Shown: positions 53,189 through 61,575 of the stretch, one piece after another
Numbering within the stretch: position 1 is the first letter of the stretch
Layout of the letters: every line of letters begins with the position of its first letter
The notes under the pieces: generated by a model
Databases searched by the model: none
Seen by the model: the letters and a program-made list of their open reading frames with translations, nothing else
What the model was told of the DNA's origin: nothing
Translations under genes and position numbers: made by a program
From: Psychrobacillus mangrovi
GTDB taxonomy: Bacteria; Bacillota; Bacilli; Bacillales_A; Planococcaceae
Assembly (NCBI RefSeq): GCF_037104765.1
Contig: NZ_JBAWSY010000017.1
Location: 1 to 64,000 of the forward strand
DNA: 64,000 bases
Reading direction: 5' to 3'

Positions 53189-54703
53189 ATGGAAAATAAT
53201 CTTAAGCGAATTAAAGATAGTAGTTTACATAGTCTTGTAGTTGGAGCAGATGAAGCTGCCTCATGGATTCAAGACGGAATGACATTAGGTTTAAGCGGAT
53301 TTACACGTGCGGGTGATGCGAAAGCGGTTCCATTTGCTTTAGTAGAAAGAGGAAAAAATGAAAAATTTAAAGTTAATATTTTTACAGGGGCATCGTTAGG
53401 CTCTGATTTAGATAAATTACTGTCCGAAGCAGGTATTATTAATAAGCGTTTACCATTCCAAGCAGATGCGACCATGCGAAAAAATATAAATGATGCGAAT
53501 CATTTATTTGTAGATCAGCATTTATCACATACTGCAGAAATGATACGTTCAGGTGTATTACCTACAATTGACTTCGCTATTGTGGAAGCGGTTTCAATTA
53601 CTGCGGATGGAATGATTATACCTACTACATCTGTTGGAAACTCATTAACATTTGTGTCACAGGCAAAAAATATAATTGTGGAAATTAACATGGAGCATTC
53701 CGAATTATTAGAAGGATTACACGATTTATACGAACCAGCAGAGCAAGGGAAAAGAAAGCCAATTCCTCTAACTAAAGTAGAGGATCGAATTGGAACAATT
53801 GGGATTCCTTTTGATATAGCAAAGGTTAAAGGAATTGTGTTCACGAACCATAAAGATTCACCTTCAGCTATTGTGCCACCAGATCAGGAGACGCAAGAAA
53901 TGGCTAATCATTTAATGGACTTTTTGCGAGAAGAAGTAAAGGCAGGTCGACTTACAAATAAATTGGCACCACTCCAAGCTGGAATAGGCTCCGTTGCAAA
54001 TGCCGTATTACACGGAATGATTGACTCTGAGTTTGAGGATCTGCAAGTCTATTCAGAAGTACTTCAAGACTCCGTTTTTGAACTAATGGATGCTGGAAAA
54101 GTGAATTTTGCGTCTGCTTGTTCGATTACACTGTCAGCAGAAAAAATGGAGCAAGTTTACGGAAATCTAGAAAATTATCGTGACCAACTTGTGATAAGAC
54201 CACAGGAAATCACCAATCATCCTGAAATCATTCGTCGACTCGGATTGATAGCTATAAACACGGCGCTTGAATTTGATATTTACGGAAATGTCAACTCCAC
54301 CCATGTTTCTGGAACTAAAATGATGAATGGCATTGGGGGCTCTGGAGATTTTGCTCGTAATTCACGTATAGCAATTTTTGTTACGAAATCTATTGCAAAA
54401 GGTGGCAATATCTCAAGTGTTGTTCCATTCGTCTCTCATGTCGATCATACAGAGCATGACGTGGATGTAGTAGTGACGGAGCAAGGCTATGCGGACCTTC
54501 GTGGATTAGCGCCTAGAGAACGTGCTGAGCTAATCATTGAAAATTGCGTGCATCCAATGTATAAAGAACAATTAAGGAATTATTATAAGGAAGCATTAAC
54601 AAGAGGAGGACAAACTCCTCATGTGTTGGAAAAAGCATTTTCATTCCACACGAGCCTAGCGGAAAATGGAACAATGCTAGATAAAGTAAATTCTATTGCA
54701 TAA
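53189..54703 (+). CDS. Acetyl-CoA hydrolase/CoA-transferase (succinyl-CoA:acetate type)
   Basis: The ~504-residue class I CoA-transferase has an N-terminal domain with GLSGFTRAGDAKAVP near residue 32, and a C-terminal domain with the likely catalytic Glu in VYSEVLQD near residue 290. Other parts are GIGSVANAV and VTEQGYADLRGLAPRERA. It would move CoA between acetate and succinate or hydrolyse acetyl-CoA. ATG 53189 lies after GAAGGAGATGAATTTT; the ATG at 53180 touches that site. Its own terminator follows. Confidence 0.88.
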   Translation: MENNLKRIKDSSLHSLVVGADEAASWIQDGMTLGLSGFTRAGDAKAVPFALVERGKNEKFKVNIFTGASLGSDLDKLLSEAGIINKRLPFQADATMRKNINDANHLFVDQHLSHTAEMIRSGVLPTIDFAIVEAVSITADGMIIPTTSVGNSLTFVSQAKNIIVEINMEHSELLEGLHDLYEPAEQGKRKPIPLTKVEDRIGTIGIPFDIAKVKGIVFTNHKDSPSAIVPPDQETQEMANHLMDFLREEVKAGRLTNKLAPLQAGIGSVANAVLHGMIDSEFEDLQVYSEVLQDSVFELMDAGKVNFASACSITLSAEKMEQVYGNLENYRDQLVIRPQEITNHPEIIRRLGLIAINTALEFDIYGNVNSTHVSGTKMMNGIGGSGDFARNSRIAIFVTKSIAKGGNISSVVPFVSHVDHTEHDVDVVVTEQGYADLRGLAPRERAELIIENCVHPMYKEQLRNYYKEALTRGGQTPHVLEKAFSFHTSLAENGTMLDKVNSIA

Positions 54704-54707
54704 GTTA

Positions 54708-54743
54708 AAAACCGATTCCAAGATAAACGGAATCGGTTTTTTT
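54708..54743 (+). terminator. Terminator of the CoA-transferase gene
   Basis: AAAACCGATTCC pairs with GGAATCGGTTTT around an AAGATAAAC loop and is followed by T. Confidence 0.9.
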
Positions 54744-54787
54744 AATAGTATATAGAATGTGTTTCAGCAACTTGGAGAAGATAACAC

Positions 54788-54863
54788 GGATGTGTGCTTG
54801 CCGCACGCTACGCATGAGCCTCCGCAGGATGAGTCGCTCTTGCGGCGTGTAATGCGCACATCC
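54788..54863 (+). repeat. GGATGTGCGC palindromic repeat, full copy
   Basis: GGATGTGTGC-TTG-CCGCA pairs with TGCGG-CGTGTAAT-GCGCACATCC to form a long hairpin with a CG-rich inner part. Halves of it recur at 8005-8042 and 29248-29291; another full copy is at 40703-40785. Confidence 0.8.
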
Positions 54864-55109
54864 TGAAAACATCAGTTGATACAGTACCACTTTAATAAAA
54901 TTAGTTAAACCAAGATTCGTAGAATCTGCATGCATATTTATTAGTGCAGTATCATTTCGCATCCTGGTTTAAAAATTACGGAGTCTATTATTAAAGAACG
55001 AAAGAGACTTTTCTACTTAGTAGTTGTCTAGATTTAGAAGCCGTTATATATTTTTATCAAGGATATATTAGAAAAAGTAATAAACTCTAATCTAAAGAGA
55101 AGTATGGAT

Positions 55110-55380
55110 AGCTCCCGAAATTGCATCTTCGGGAGCTTACAAAAAATAGGATAGTATCTTTTCTCTATTTATCCCAAAAGCTAATATCTAGTTTCCAAAA
55201 GTTGCAGGAGGGCGAAAGTCAGACAAAGGCCACAGCATTACCGAAAAAAGAGAGGAGGGACGTGACACTAGTCACGACCCCCCTCTCCTAAAAACCAAAC
55301 GGTAATGATGTAGCACAAAGGCGTCCACAGCACTCCGGAAATATTTGAAAACAGATATTAGATTTAAAGGGCGCTTGCGC
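55110..55380 (-). repeat. Structured intergenic element, copy 2 (3' of yitT-like gene)
   Basis: It ends five bases from the stop of the yitT-like gene. Matching parts are: hairpin GCTCCCGAA/TTCGGGAGC (55111-55136); CTAATATCT (55181-55189) with AGATATTAG (55353-55361); ATTACCG (55237-55243) with CGGTAAT (55300-55306); a central stem with apex GTGAC/GTCAC and three mismatches; and conserved TTGCAGGAGGGCGAA. On minus the central stem is followed by CTCTTTTTTCGG. The outer-stem bases differ from copy 1 yet still pair. Confidence 0.85.
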
Positions 55381-55385
55381 TTTTC

Positions 55386-56294
55386 TTAGTGGATATCTCT
55401 TTTCTTAAATCTTCCACCGCGAACTTCAGCAATATTGCCTAGGGCAAGAAAAGCGTGATCATCAAACTCTTCTACAATAGATTTTAACTTGGCTTCTTCC
55501 AGTCGCGTAACAACAGTGAAAATAACTTTTTTATTGTCTCCTGTATATGCACCTTCTCCATGTAAATAGGTTACACCACGCCCTAAACGATCCATAATTG
55601 CGTCGCCAATATCCTCGATATGGTCACTGATGATATAGACAGATTTAGACTCATCTAATCCTTCAATTACAATATCAATCGTTTTAAATGCGATAAAATA
55701 TGCCAGAAATGAGTACATTGCCTGTTCCCATGTAAATACAAAACCAGCAATTGCGAAAATGACTAAGTTAATAATCATAATGATTTCACCAACAGAAAAT
55801 GGGGTCGCTTTATTAAATAAGATCGCTAGTATTTCCGATCCGTCTAAAGAACCTCCATTACGAATGACAAGGCCCACTCCCATGCCTAAAACAATTCCAC
55901 CAAACACGGTAGAAAGTAATAAATCAGATGTAATAGCATCAATATTATGTAAATAAGAAGTACAAATGGATAAGACCGTAATACCAAATAACGTTGATAA
56001 TGCGAAGGTTTTTCCTATTTGTTTATAACCTAGGAAAAAGAAAGGGATGTTCAAAATAAATATAAAAATACCTAAACGAACACCTGTAAGATGAGATAAG
56101 ATGATGGATACCCCTACTACTCCTCCGTCTAAAATCTGGTTAGGGACTAAAAATAGTTCCAATCCAATGGACATTAATATTGCTCCAAGGGCAATCATAA
56201 ATATTCGTGCAAACAAGACTTTTTTGGGGGTACTTTTATGCGGGACTTTAACTGGTCTAACGGTCATGTTTGCACTATTTGCTATGTCGCTCAA
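55386..56294 (-). CDS. YitT family membrane protein (DUF161/DUF2179)
   Basis: The ~302-residue protein has five or six N-terminal hydrophobic segments (about 30-215) and a soluble C-terminal DUF2179 domain (about 220-300; SKSVYIISDHIEDIGDAIMDRLGRG in two parts). The family is common in Bacillales, with no settled function. I start at TTG 56294, with GAGGAG seven bases before it; another TTG two codons earlier is too close. It is divergent from the rrf2-like gene. The structured element abuts its stop. Confidence 0.82.
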   Translation of the reverse strand: MSDIANSANMTVRPVKVPHKSTPKKVLFARIFMIALGAILMSIGLELFLVPNQILDGGVVGVSIILSHLTGVRLGIFIFILNIPFFFLGYKQIGKTFALSTLFGITVLSICTSYLHNIDAITSDLLLSTVFGGIVLGMGVGLVIRNGGSLDGSEILAILFNKATPFSVGEIIMIINLVIFAIAGFVFTWEQAMYSFLAYFIAFKTIDIVIEGLDESKSVYIISDHIEDIGDAIMDRLGRGVTYLHGEGAYTGDNKKVIFTVVTRLEEAKLKSIVEEFDDHAFLALGNIAEVRGGRFKKRDIH

Positions 56295-56388
56295 TTTCAA
56301 TCTCCTCTTTTCTGAAAATAGCTTATAATTTATTTTATAGAATATTTATGCATAGTGAAAGAGGAAATGGATATTAAAATCATATTTC

Positions 56389-56417
56389 TTGACAGTGACA
56401 AGTGATGTAATTATGAT
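56389..56417 (+). promoter_or_regulatory. Promoter of the Rrf2-like gene
   Basis: TTGACA (56389-56394) and TATGAT (56412-56417) are 17 bp apart. The -10 lies inside a palindrome (see next entry). Confidence 0.8.
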
Positions 56418-56426
56418 GGTTACATC
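56404..56426. promoter_or_regulatory. Rrf2-type operator at its own promoter
   Basis: GATGTAA and TTACATC flank TTATGATGG and cover the -10 box. The TGTAA/TTACA core is shared with the operator at 56894-56912. Confidence 0.7.
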
Positions 56427-56441
56427 GGAAGGTGAAAAGAC

Positions 56442-56870
56442 ATGAAAATAAGCAGTCGATTTACAGTGGCAGTTCACATACTATCTCTCATAAATTATGA
56501 TCGTAATGTTATTTGTACTTCAGAGTGGATTGCAGAAAGTGTAAATACAAACCCAGTAGTAATTCGAAGAGTTATGGGTAAGCTAAAAAATGCAGGACTC
56601 ATAGATATTCGTCGTGGGCTAGGTGGAGCAACCCTTCAAAAACCGTTACAGGAAATAACCTTATTAGATGTGTATCGAGCGGTAGATGTGGTAGATGAGG
56701 GAGAATTATTTCAAATGCATGAAAACCCGAATCCGAATTGTCCAGTAGGAGCTAATATTCAAGGTGTCCTCGAATTAATTCTTTTTCGTGCTCAAGATGC
56801 CATGGAAACGGTATTAAAAGAAGTTACAATGGAAGAACTAGTAAATGTTTTGAATCGAAAAATTGGATAG
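56442..56870 (+). CDS. Rrf2 family regulator (YwnA-like)
   Basis: The 142-residue protein has an Rrf2 winged helix: SSRFTVAVHILSLI, SVNTNPVVIRRVMGKLKNAGLI near residue 30 (in two parts), and wing RRGLGGATL. There is a single Cys in NPNCPVGANI near residue 94 and no Fe-S triad, so it is the YwnA type rather than IscR/NsrR. YwnA of B. subtilis lies beside ywnB, as here. Operators cover its own promoter and that of the next gene. Confidence 0.88.
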   Translation: MKISSRFTVAVHILSLINYDRNVICTSEWIAESVNTNPVVIRRVMGKLKNAGLIDIRRGLGGATLQKPLQEITLLDVYRAVDVVDEGELFQMHENPNPNCPVGANIQGVLELILFRAQDAMETVLKEVTMEELVNVLNRKIG

Positions 56871-56883
56871 TTATTCAATTTTT

Positions 56884-56913
56884 TTGATATAGTTGTAACC
56901 GTTTTGGTTACAA
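56884..56913 (+). promoter_or_regulatory. Promoter with embedded operator before the NmrA-like gene
   Basis: TTGATA (56884-56889) and TACAAT (56908-56913) are 18 bp apart. TGTAACC-N5-GGTTACA (56894-56912) fills the spacer and the start of the -10, so repressor binding would block polymerase. Confidence 0.8.
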
Positions 56914-56943
56914 TAAAAAATAATATCTTTGGAGGGAATTTAA

Positions 56944-57585
56944 ATGAAAATTGGTGTAATTGGAGCAACAGGAAAAGCAGGTAACTTAATTTATAAGGAG
57001 GCTGTTGACAGAGGGCATGAAGTAAGTGCAATTGTAAGAAACGCTTCTAAAATAGAAGATAAGAATACAACTGTATTAGAAAAGGATATTTTTGATTTAA
57101 CAGGTGAAGACATGAAGCAATTTGATGTAGTAGTGAATGCAATTAGTGCTCCTCCTGGGCAAGAACATTTGCATGTGGAAGCAGGGAAGTCATTAATCAA
57201 TGAATTAAAAAATGCACCTGAAACAAAATTAGTTGTTGTTGGTGGGGCAGGAAGCTTGTTTGTAGACGATGCTAAAACAATCAGATTAATGGATACACCT
57301 GAGTTCCCTAAAGAATTTCTTCCAACGGCCTCAAACCAAGGGAAAAACTTAGAAGACCTAAAAGCATCAGAAGCAATCCAATGGACATTTGTTAGCCCTG
57401 CTGCATTCTTTAATCCAGAGGGAAAAAGAACAGGTGCATACCAAAAGGGGAAAGATAATTTTATTGTAAATGCAAAAGGCGATAGCTACGTAAGTTATGC
57501 GGATTATGCTGTAGCTGTTGTAGATGAAATAGAAAATCCTCAGCATGTAAACGAACGTTTTACAGTTGTATCAGAAGCGGAGTAA
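56944..57585 (+). CDS. NmrA-like NAD(P)-binding protein (YwnB-like)
   Basis: The 213-residue Rossmann protein begins MKIGVIGATGKAGNLI, then VSAIVRNASK for NADP contact, and DVVVNAISAPPG. The order with the Rrf2 gene is as in B. subtilis ywnA-ywnB. It could sense or reduce quinones or electrophiles. It ends five bases before the next gene's ATG, so the LLM oxidoreductase is in the same operon. Confidence 0.85.
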   Translation: MKIGVIGATGKAGNLIYKEAVDRGHEVSAIVRNASKIEDKNTTVLEKDIFDLTGEDMKQFDVVVNAISAPPGQEHLHVEAGKSLINELKNAPETKLVVVGGAGSLFVDDAKTIRLMDTPEFPKEFLPTASNQGKNLEDLKASEAIQWTFVSPAAFFNPEGKRTGAYQKGKDNFIVNAKGDSYVSYADYAVAVVDEIENPQHVNERFTVVSEAE

Positions 57586-57589
57586 GCCG

Positions 57590-58627
57590 ATGGAGATTGG
57601 TATTTATACCTTTGGTGATCTCGGTCCAAATCCGCTCACTGGAGAAACAACAAGCATGTCACAGCGACTAAAAGAAATAATAGAACTTGGCAAAATGGCA
57701 GATGAAGCAGGGCTGGATATTTTCGGAGTAGGAGAACACCATCGACTAGATTACACGATATCTTCTCCTGCTGTTGTACTTTCAGCAATAGCCCAAGCAA
57801 CGCAAAATATTAAGTTAACAAGTGCAACGTCTGTATTAAGTACTTTAGATCCGGTTCGTTTATTTGAAGACTTTGCAACTTTAGATCAAATCTCAAATGG
57901 GAGAGCGGAAATTATCGCTGGACGAGGGGCATTTATAGAGTCTTTTCCGCTTTTTGGATATGATTTAAAAGATTATGATGCTTTATTTGAAGAAAATATT
58001 AAATTACTTCAGCTATTAAATAAGGATGAAATAGTTACTTGGCAAGGGGAATTTCGGCCAAATCTAACAAATGCAATGATATCTCCTAGACCAATTCAAG
58101 AGAAACTTCCAATTTGGATAGGAGTTGGCGGTACCCCAGAAAGTGCAGTTCGAGCAGGCAGACTTGGAACTGGAATGGCTCTTGCTATCCTTGGCGGAGA
58201 TCCACGACATTTTAAACCACTTGTAGATTTGTATATACAAGCTGGAATGGATGCAGGTCATGCACCTGAAAGTTTAGCTGTTGGAGTTACTGGCCACACG
58301 TATATTGCTAAAGATACGCAACAAGCTAAAGATGAATTTTATCCATATTACTCTAATTATTGGTCCTATGTAAATAAACAAAGAGGTATGGGTACAAGAA
58401 TGTCTCGTGCTGATTTTGAACAAATGGCTAGTCCAGCAACTGCATTATTTGTAGGTAGTCCACAACAAATCATTGAAAAAATTCTTGTTCAACATGAGTT
58501 ATTTGGCCACAAGCGTTTCATTGCACAGATGGATATTGGAGGCCAATCATTTAGTACGATAGCAAAAGGATTAGAACTTCTGGCTACAGAAGTTGCTCCA
58601 ATAGTAAGAAGAGAGACAAATAAATAG
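57590..58627 (+). CDS. LLM class flavin-dependent oxidoreductase
   Basis: The ~345-residue luciferase-like protein has EIGIYTFGD at the start, GVGEHHRLDYTISSP near residue 45, DQISNGRAEIIAGRG near residue 105, and PIWIGVGGTPESAVRAGRLG near residue 180. It would use FMNH2 or F420-like cofactors to oxidise a small organic compound. ATG 57590 follows GCGGAG; the open frame reaches back into the previous gene without a site. Together with the two genes before it, this suggests a redox- or electrophile-responsive unit. A strong terminator follows. Confidence 0.87.
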   Translation: MEIGIYTFGDLGPNPLTGETTSMSQRLKEIIELGKMADEAGLDIFGVGEHHRLDYTISSPAVVLSAIAQATQNIKLTSATSVLSTLDPVRLFEDFATLDQISNGRAEIIAGRGAFIESFPLFGYDLKDYDALFEENIKLLQLLNKDEIVTWQGEFRPNLTNAMISPRPIQEKLPIWIGVGGTPESAVRAGRLGTGMALAILGGDPRHFKPLVDLYIQAGMDAGHAPESLAVGVTGHTYIAKDTQQAKDEFYPYYSNYWSYVNKQRGMGTRMSRADFEQMASPATALFVGSPQQIIEKILVQHELFGHKRFIAQMDIGGQSFSTIAKGLELLATEVAPIVRRETNK

Positions 58628-58634
58628 ATGTTAA

Positions 58635-58670
58635 AAAGACTTGAGTGCTCACTAATGCCTCAAGTCTATT
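58635..58670 (+). terminator. Terminator of the ywnAB-like/LLM operon
   Basis: AGACTTGAG pairs with CTCAAGTCT and is followed by ATTTTTTT. Confidence 0.9.
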
Positions 58671-58754
58671 TTTTTACCCCAGCGGTATAAATAATTGAAA
58701 TATTTAATATTTTCTGCCAAAATGAATATGAAACTATTACTTATTAAATAGTTT

Positions 58755-58768
58755 TGAAAGCGCATACA
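58755..58768. promoter_or_regulatory. Possible CcpA site (cre) before the aldehyde dehydrogenase gene
   Basis: TGAAAGCGCATACA differs by one base from the cre consensus TGWAARCGYTWNCW. Position just upstream of the gene fits catabolite control. Confidence 0.55.
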
Positions 58769-58830
58769 AAAATTTGTGTCTGCATAATATGTTTAATGCG
58801 AGAACAATTATGAAGGGGAGGAATTACAGA

Positions 58831-60351
58831 ATGGTTTATGCATTTCCGAATACAGAAGGCTCGAAGGTTTCATTTAAGGACAAGTATGAAAACTATATTT
58901 ATGGCGAGTGGACACCTCCAGTAAAAGGACAATATTTTGAAAACGTTACACCTATAACAGGTAAAGTATTTACACAAGTTGCTCGTTCAACCTCAGAAGA
59001 TATCGAGCTTGCTTTGGATGCAGCACACTCGGCAAAAGATGCATGGGGACAAACATCCGTAGCGGAGCGATCCAATATTTTAAATAAGATTGCAAATCGT
59101 ATAGAAGAAAATTTAGAAATGCTTGCCGTTGCAGAAACTTGGGATAACGGGAAGGCAGTTCGAGAAACACTGAATGCAGATTTACCATTGGCAATTGATC
59201 ATTTCCGTTATTTTGCAGGGGCTATCCGTGCTCAAGAAGGTGGATTAAGCCAAATTGACAACGATACGGTAGCATATCACTTCCATGAACCACTAGGAGT
59301 TGTGGGACAAATTATCCCTTGGAATTTTCCTTTATTAATGGCTGTTTGGAAGCTTGCTCCAGCACTTGCTGCGGGGAACTGTGTGGTGTTAAAGCCAGCA
59401 GAGCAAACACCTGCATCTATTTTAGTACTAATGGAACTGATTGGAGATTTATTACCACCTGGTGTCGTAAATATTGTAAATGGGTTTGGTTTAGAGGCTG
59501 GAAAACCTCTTGCATCCAGTCCACGTATAAGTAAAATAGCGTTTACCGGTGAAACAACAACGGGACGTTTAATTATGCAATATGCTTCTCAAAACTTAAT
59601 CCCTGTGACATTAGAGCTTGGAGGGAAATCACCAAACATTTTCTTTGAAGATATTATGGATGAAGATGATGCATTTTTAGATAAAGCAGTAGAAGGGTTC
59701 GTTCTGTTTGCTCTAAACCAAGGGGAAGTATGTACATGTCCTTCTCGAGCACTTATTCAAGAATCTATTTATGATAAGTTCATGGAACGAGTACTTGCAC
59801 GTGTGGAAGCAATTAAAACTGGGAATCCACTAGATCCATCCGTAATGATGGGGGCACAAGCTTCTACTGAGCAGATGGAAAAAATCTTATCTTATCTAGA
59901 TATCGGAAAGCAAGAAGGAGCAGAGTGTCTAATAGGTGGAGAACGTAATACACTAGATGGAGAATTTGCGGAAGGATATTATATTAAACCGACTGTATTT
60001 AAAGGTACAAACAATATGCGCATTTTCCAAGAGGAAATCTTTGGACCTGTTGTGTCCGTTACAACGTTTAAAACAAAAGAAGAGGCTTTGGAAATTGCAA
60101 ATGATACTTTATATGGATTAGGATCTGGTATTTGGACACGTGATATGAACACGGCTTACCGCTTCGGACGTGGTATTCAAGCAGGACGCGTTTGGACAAA
60201 CTGCTATCACCAATATCCAGCACATGCTGCTTTCGGTGGTTATAAAATGTCTGGTATTGGACGAGAAAATCATTTAACAATGTTAAGTCACTACCAACAA
60301 ACAAAGAATCTTCTTGTTAGCTACAATGAAAATAAACTAGGATTCTTCTGA
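58831..60351 (+). CDS. Aldehyde dehydrogenase (acetaldehyde type, ExaC/AldA-like)
   Basis: The ~506-residue NAD-dependent enzyme has the catalytic Glu in LELGGKSPN near residue 267, the catalytic Cys in NQGEVCTCPSR near residue 301, and the NAD loop FTGETTTGR near residue 243. The family partner DUF779 follows 20 bp later, which is typical of the acetaldehyde/ethanol-related subgroup. ATG 58831 lies behind AAGGGGAGG; earlier in-frame ATGs lack a site. Confidence 0.92.
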   Translation: MVYAFPNTEGSKVSFKDKYENYIYGEWTPPVKGQYFENVTPITGKVFTQVARSTSEDIELALDAAHSAKDAWGQTSVAERSNILNKIANRIEENLEMLAVAETWDNGKAVRETLNADLPLAIDHFRYFAGAIRAQEGGLSQIDNDTVAYHFHEPLGVVGQIIPWNFPLLMAVWKLAPALAAGNCVVLKPAEQTPASILVLMELIGDLLPPGVVNIVNGFGLEAGKPLASSPRISKIAFTGETTTGRLIMQYASQNLIPVTLELGGKSPNIFFEDIMDEDDAFLDKAVEGFVLFALNQGEVCTCPSRALIQESIYDKFMERVLARVEAIKTGNPLDPSVMMGAQASTEQMEKILSYLDIGKQEGAECLIGGERNTLDGEFAEGYYIKPTVFKGTNNMRIFQEEIFGPVVSVTTFKTKEEALEIANDTLYGLGSGIWTRDMNTAYRFGRGIQAGRVWTNCYHQYPAHAAFGGYKMSGIGRENHLTMLSHYQQTKNLLVSYNENKLGFF

Positions 60352-60371
60352 TGAAGAAAGGGTGGGTGTAG

Positions 60372-60728
60372 ATGGTTGAGCGTGTAATCGCAACAGATGC
60401 TGCACTGGAACTCATTGATTTATTGAAAGGAAAGCATGGGCCCCTAATGTTCCATCAATCGGGAGGGTGTTGTGACGGTTCTTCACCGATGTGCTATCCA
60501 GATGGGGATCTTATAATTGGAGATCAGGATGTACTACTTGGTCATATTGGAGACATGCCATTTTATATGCACAAGAACCAGTTTGACTATTGGAAGCATA
60601 CGCAATTAATCATTGATGTGGTAAATGGTCGAGGAGGAATGTTTTCACTTGAAGGGGTAGAAGGTAAACGCTTTTTGACAAGGTCTAGAGCATTTACTCC
60701 GGAAGAAAATAGTCAATTACAAGCTTAA
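60372..60728 (+). CDS. DUF779 protein, partner of aldehyde dehydrogenase
   Basis: The 118-residue protein has the conserved Cys cluster HQSGGCCDGSSPMCYPDGD near residue 28 and a Gly-rich C-terminal half. DUF779 genes are almost always next to ExaC/AldA-like dehydrogenases; their role is unknown, perhaps metal or thiol protection of the enzyme. It shares the operon and its terminator with the gene before it. Confidence 0.88.
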   Translation: MVERVIATDAALELIDLLKGKHGPLMFHQSGGCCDGSSPMCYPDGDLIIGDQDVLLGHIGDMPFYMHKNQFDYWKHTQLIIDVVNGRGGMFSLEGVEGKRFLTRSRAFTPEENSQLQA

Positions 60729-60733
60729 ATAAA

Positions 60734-60779
60734 AACGAGTTAGAAAATCTATTAATAGACTTTCTAATTCGTTTTTTTT
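60734..60779 (+). terminator. Terminator of the aldehyde dehydrogenase/DUF779 operon
   Basis: AACGA-TTAGAAA pairs with TTTCTAA-TCGTT, with CTAT/ATAG inside, followed by eight T. Confidence 0.92.
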
Positions 60780-60843
60780 GTTCTTTAAATGGATTAAGAT
60801 ATACTCTATATAAAGACTAAATAGTTGAAAGGGGTTATCACCA

Positions 60844-61575
60844 TTGGTAGAAAAACTGTTACGTAGTCATGCATCCGTACGAAAATATAGAGAGTATACA
60901 CTTTCGAAAGAAGAGGTAATGGAGCTAATCGAAACTGCTCAACATGCAGCTAGTTCTCATTTTGTTCAAGCGTATAGTGTTATATGGATAACAGATGAAG
61001 TGAAAAAAGAAGCCCTAGGTAGCTTATCTCGCAATCCACAGCAATTTGAAACTGCAGGAGCGGCATTTTTATTATGTGCTGATTTCAATAGACTTCAGGC
61101 AGCAGGCAAGTTACATGATAAGGAAATTGTAATAGACACGACAGAAAATGTCCTTGTAGGAACAGTTGATGTAGCATTATTCGCTCAAAATCTTGTCATT
61201 GCAGCAGAATCAAAAGGATATGGGATTTGCTACATTGGGGGAGTACGCAACGAACCAGCAGAAATCAGTCGTTTATTTGAATTACCAGAAGGAGTATTTC
61301 CTTTATTTGCAATCACTATAGGATTGCCTGATCAACATAATGAGGTTAAACCTCGCCTTCCAGTAGCAGCTATCCTTCATGAAAATGCATATGATAGTGA
61401 AAAATATGAAACGCTTCTAAAGGAATATGATCAGACAATGGAGGATTATTATGCTAGTAGAGGCTCCAATCAAAAGATTGCGAATTGGACAAATTCCATG
61501 GCAGAATTCCTTGAAAATCCTAGACGTTCCCATATGGCACAATTTCTTGCAAGTAAGGGATTTCATTTAAAATGA
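60844..61575 (+). CDS. NfsA-like NADPH nitroreductase
   Basis: The 243-residue FMN oxidoreductase opens LRSHASVRKY (FMN phosphate contact), then AAQHAASSHFVQ-like QHAASSHFVQAYS near residue 37, GICYIGGVRNEP near residue 130 and a C-terminal tail with NWTNSMAEFL. It reduces nitro compounds or quinones. The start is TTG 60844 behind AAAGGGGTTATCACCA. Its stop overlaps the alkD-like start (ATGA). Confidence 0.88.
   Translation: MVEKLLRSHASVRKYREYTLSKEEVMELIETAQHAASSHFVQAYSVIWITDEVKKEALGSLSRNPQQFETAGAAFLLCADFNRLQAAGKLHDKEIVIDTTENVLVGTVDVALFAQNLVIAAESKGYGICYIGGVRNEPAEISRLFELPEGVFPLFAITIGLPDQHNEVKPRLPVAAILHENAYDSEKYETLLKEYDQTMEDYYASRGSNQKIANWTNSMAEFLENPRRSHMAQFLASKGFHLK

Larger units (their letters stand above)
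54744..55385. other. Intergenic region with two repeat elements
   Basis: The ~640-bp gap between convergent CoA-transferase and yitT-like genes holds a full palindromic repeat (54788-54863) and copy 2 of the structured element (55110-55380). A minus-strand open frame at 54705-54962 is produced by the repeat and the terminator and has no ribosome site; I do not call it. Confidence 0.7.

Noticed and set aside
54705..54962. Minus-strand open frame of 85 residues
   Set aside because: It is made of the terminator and palindromic repeat, has no ribosome site and no family features.
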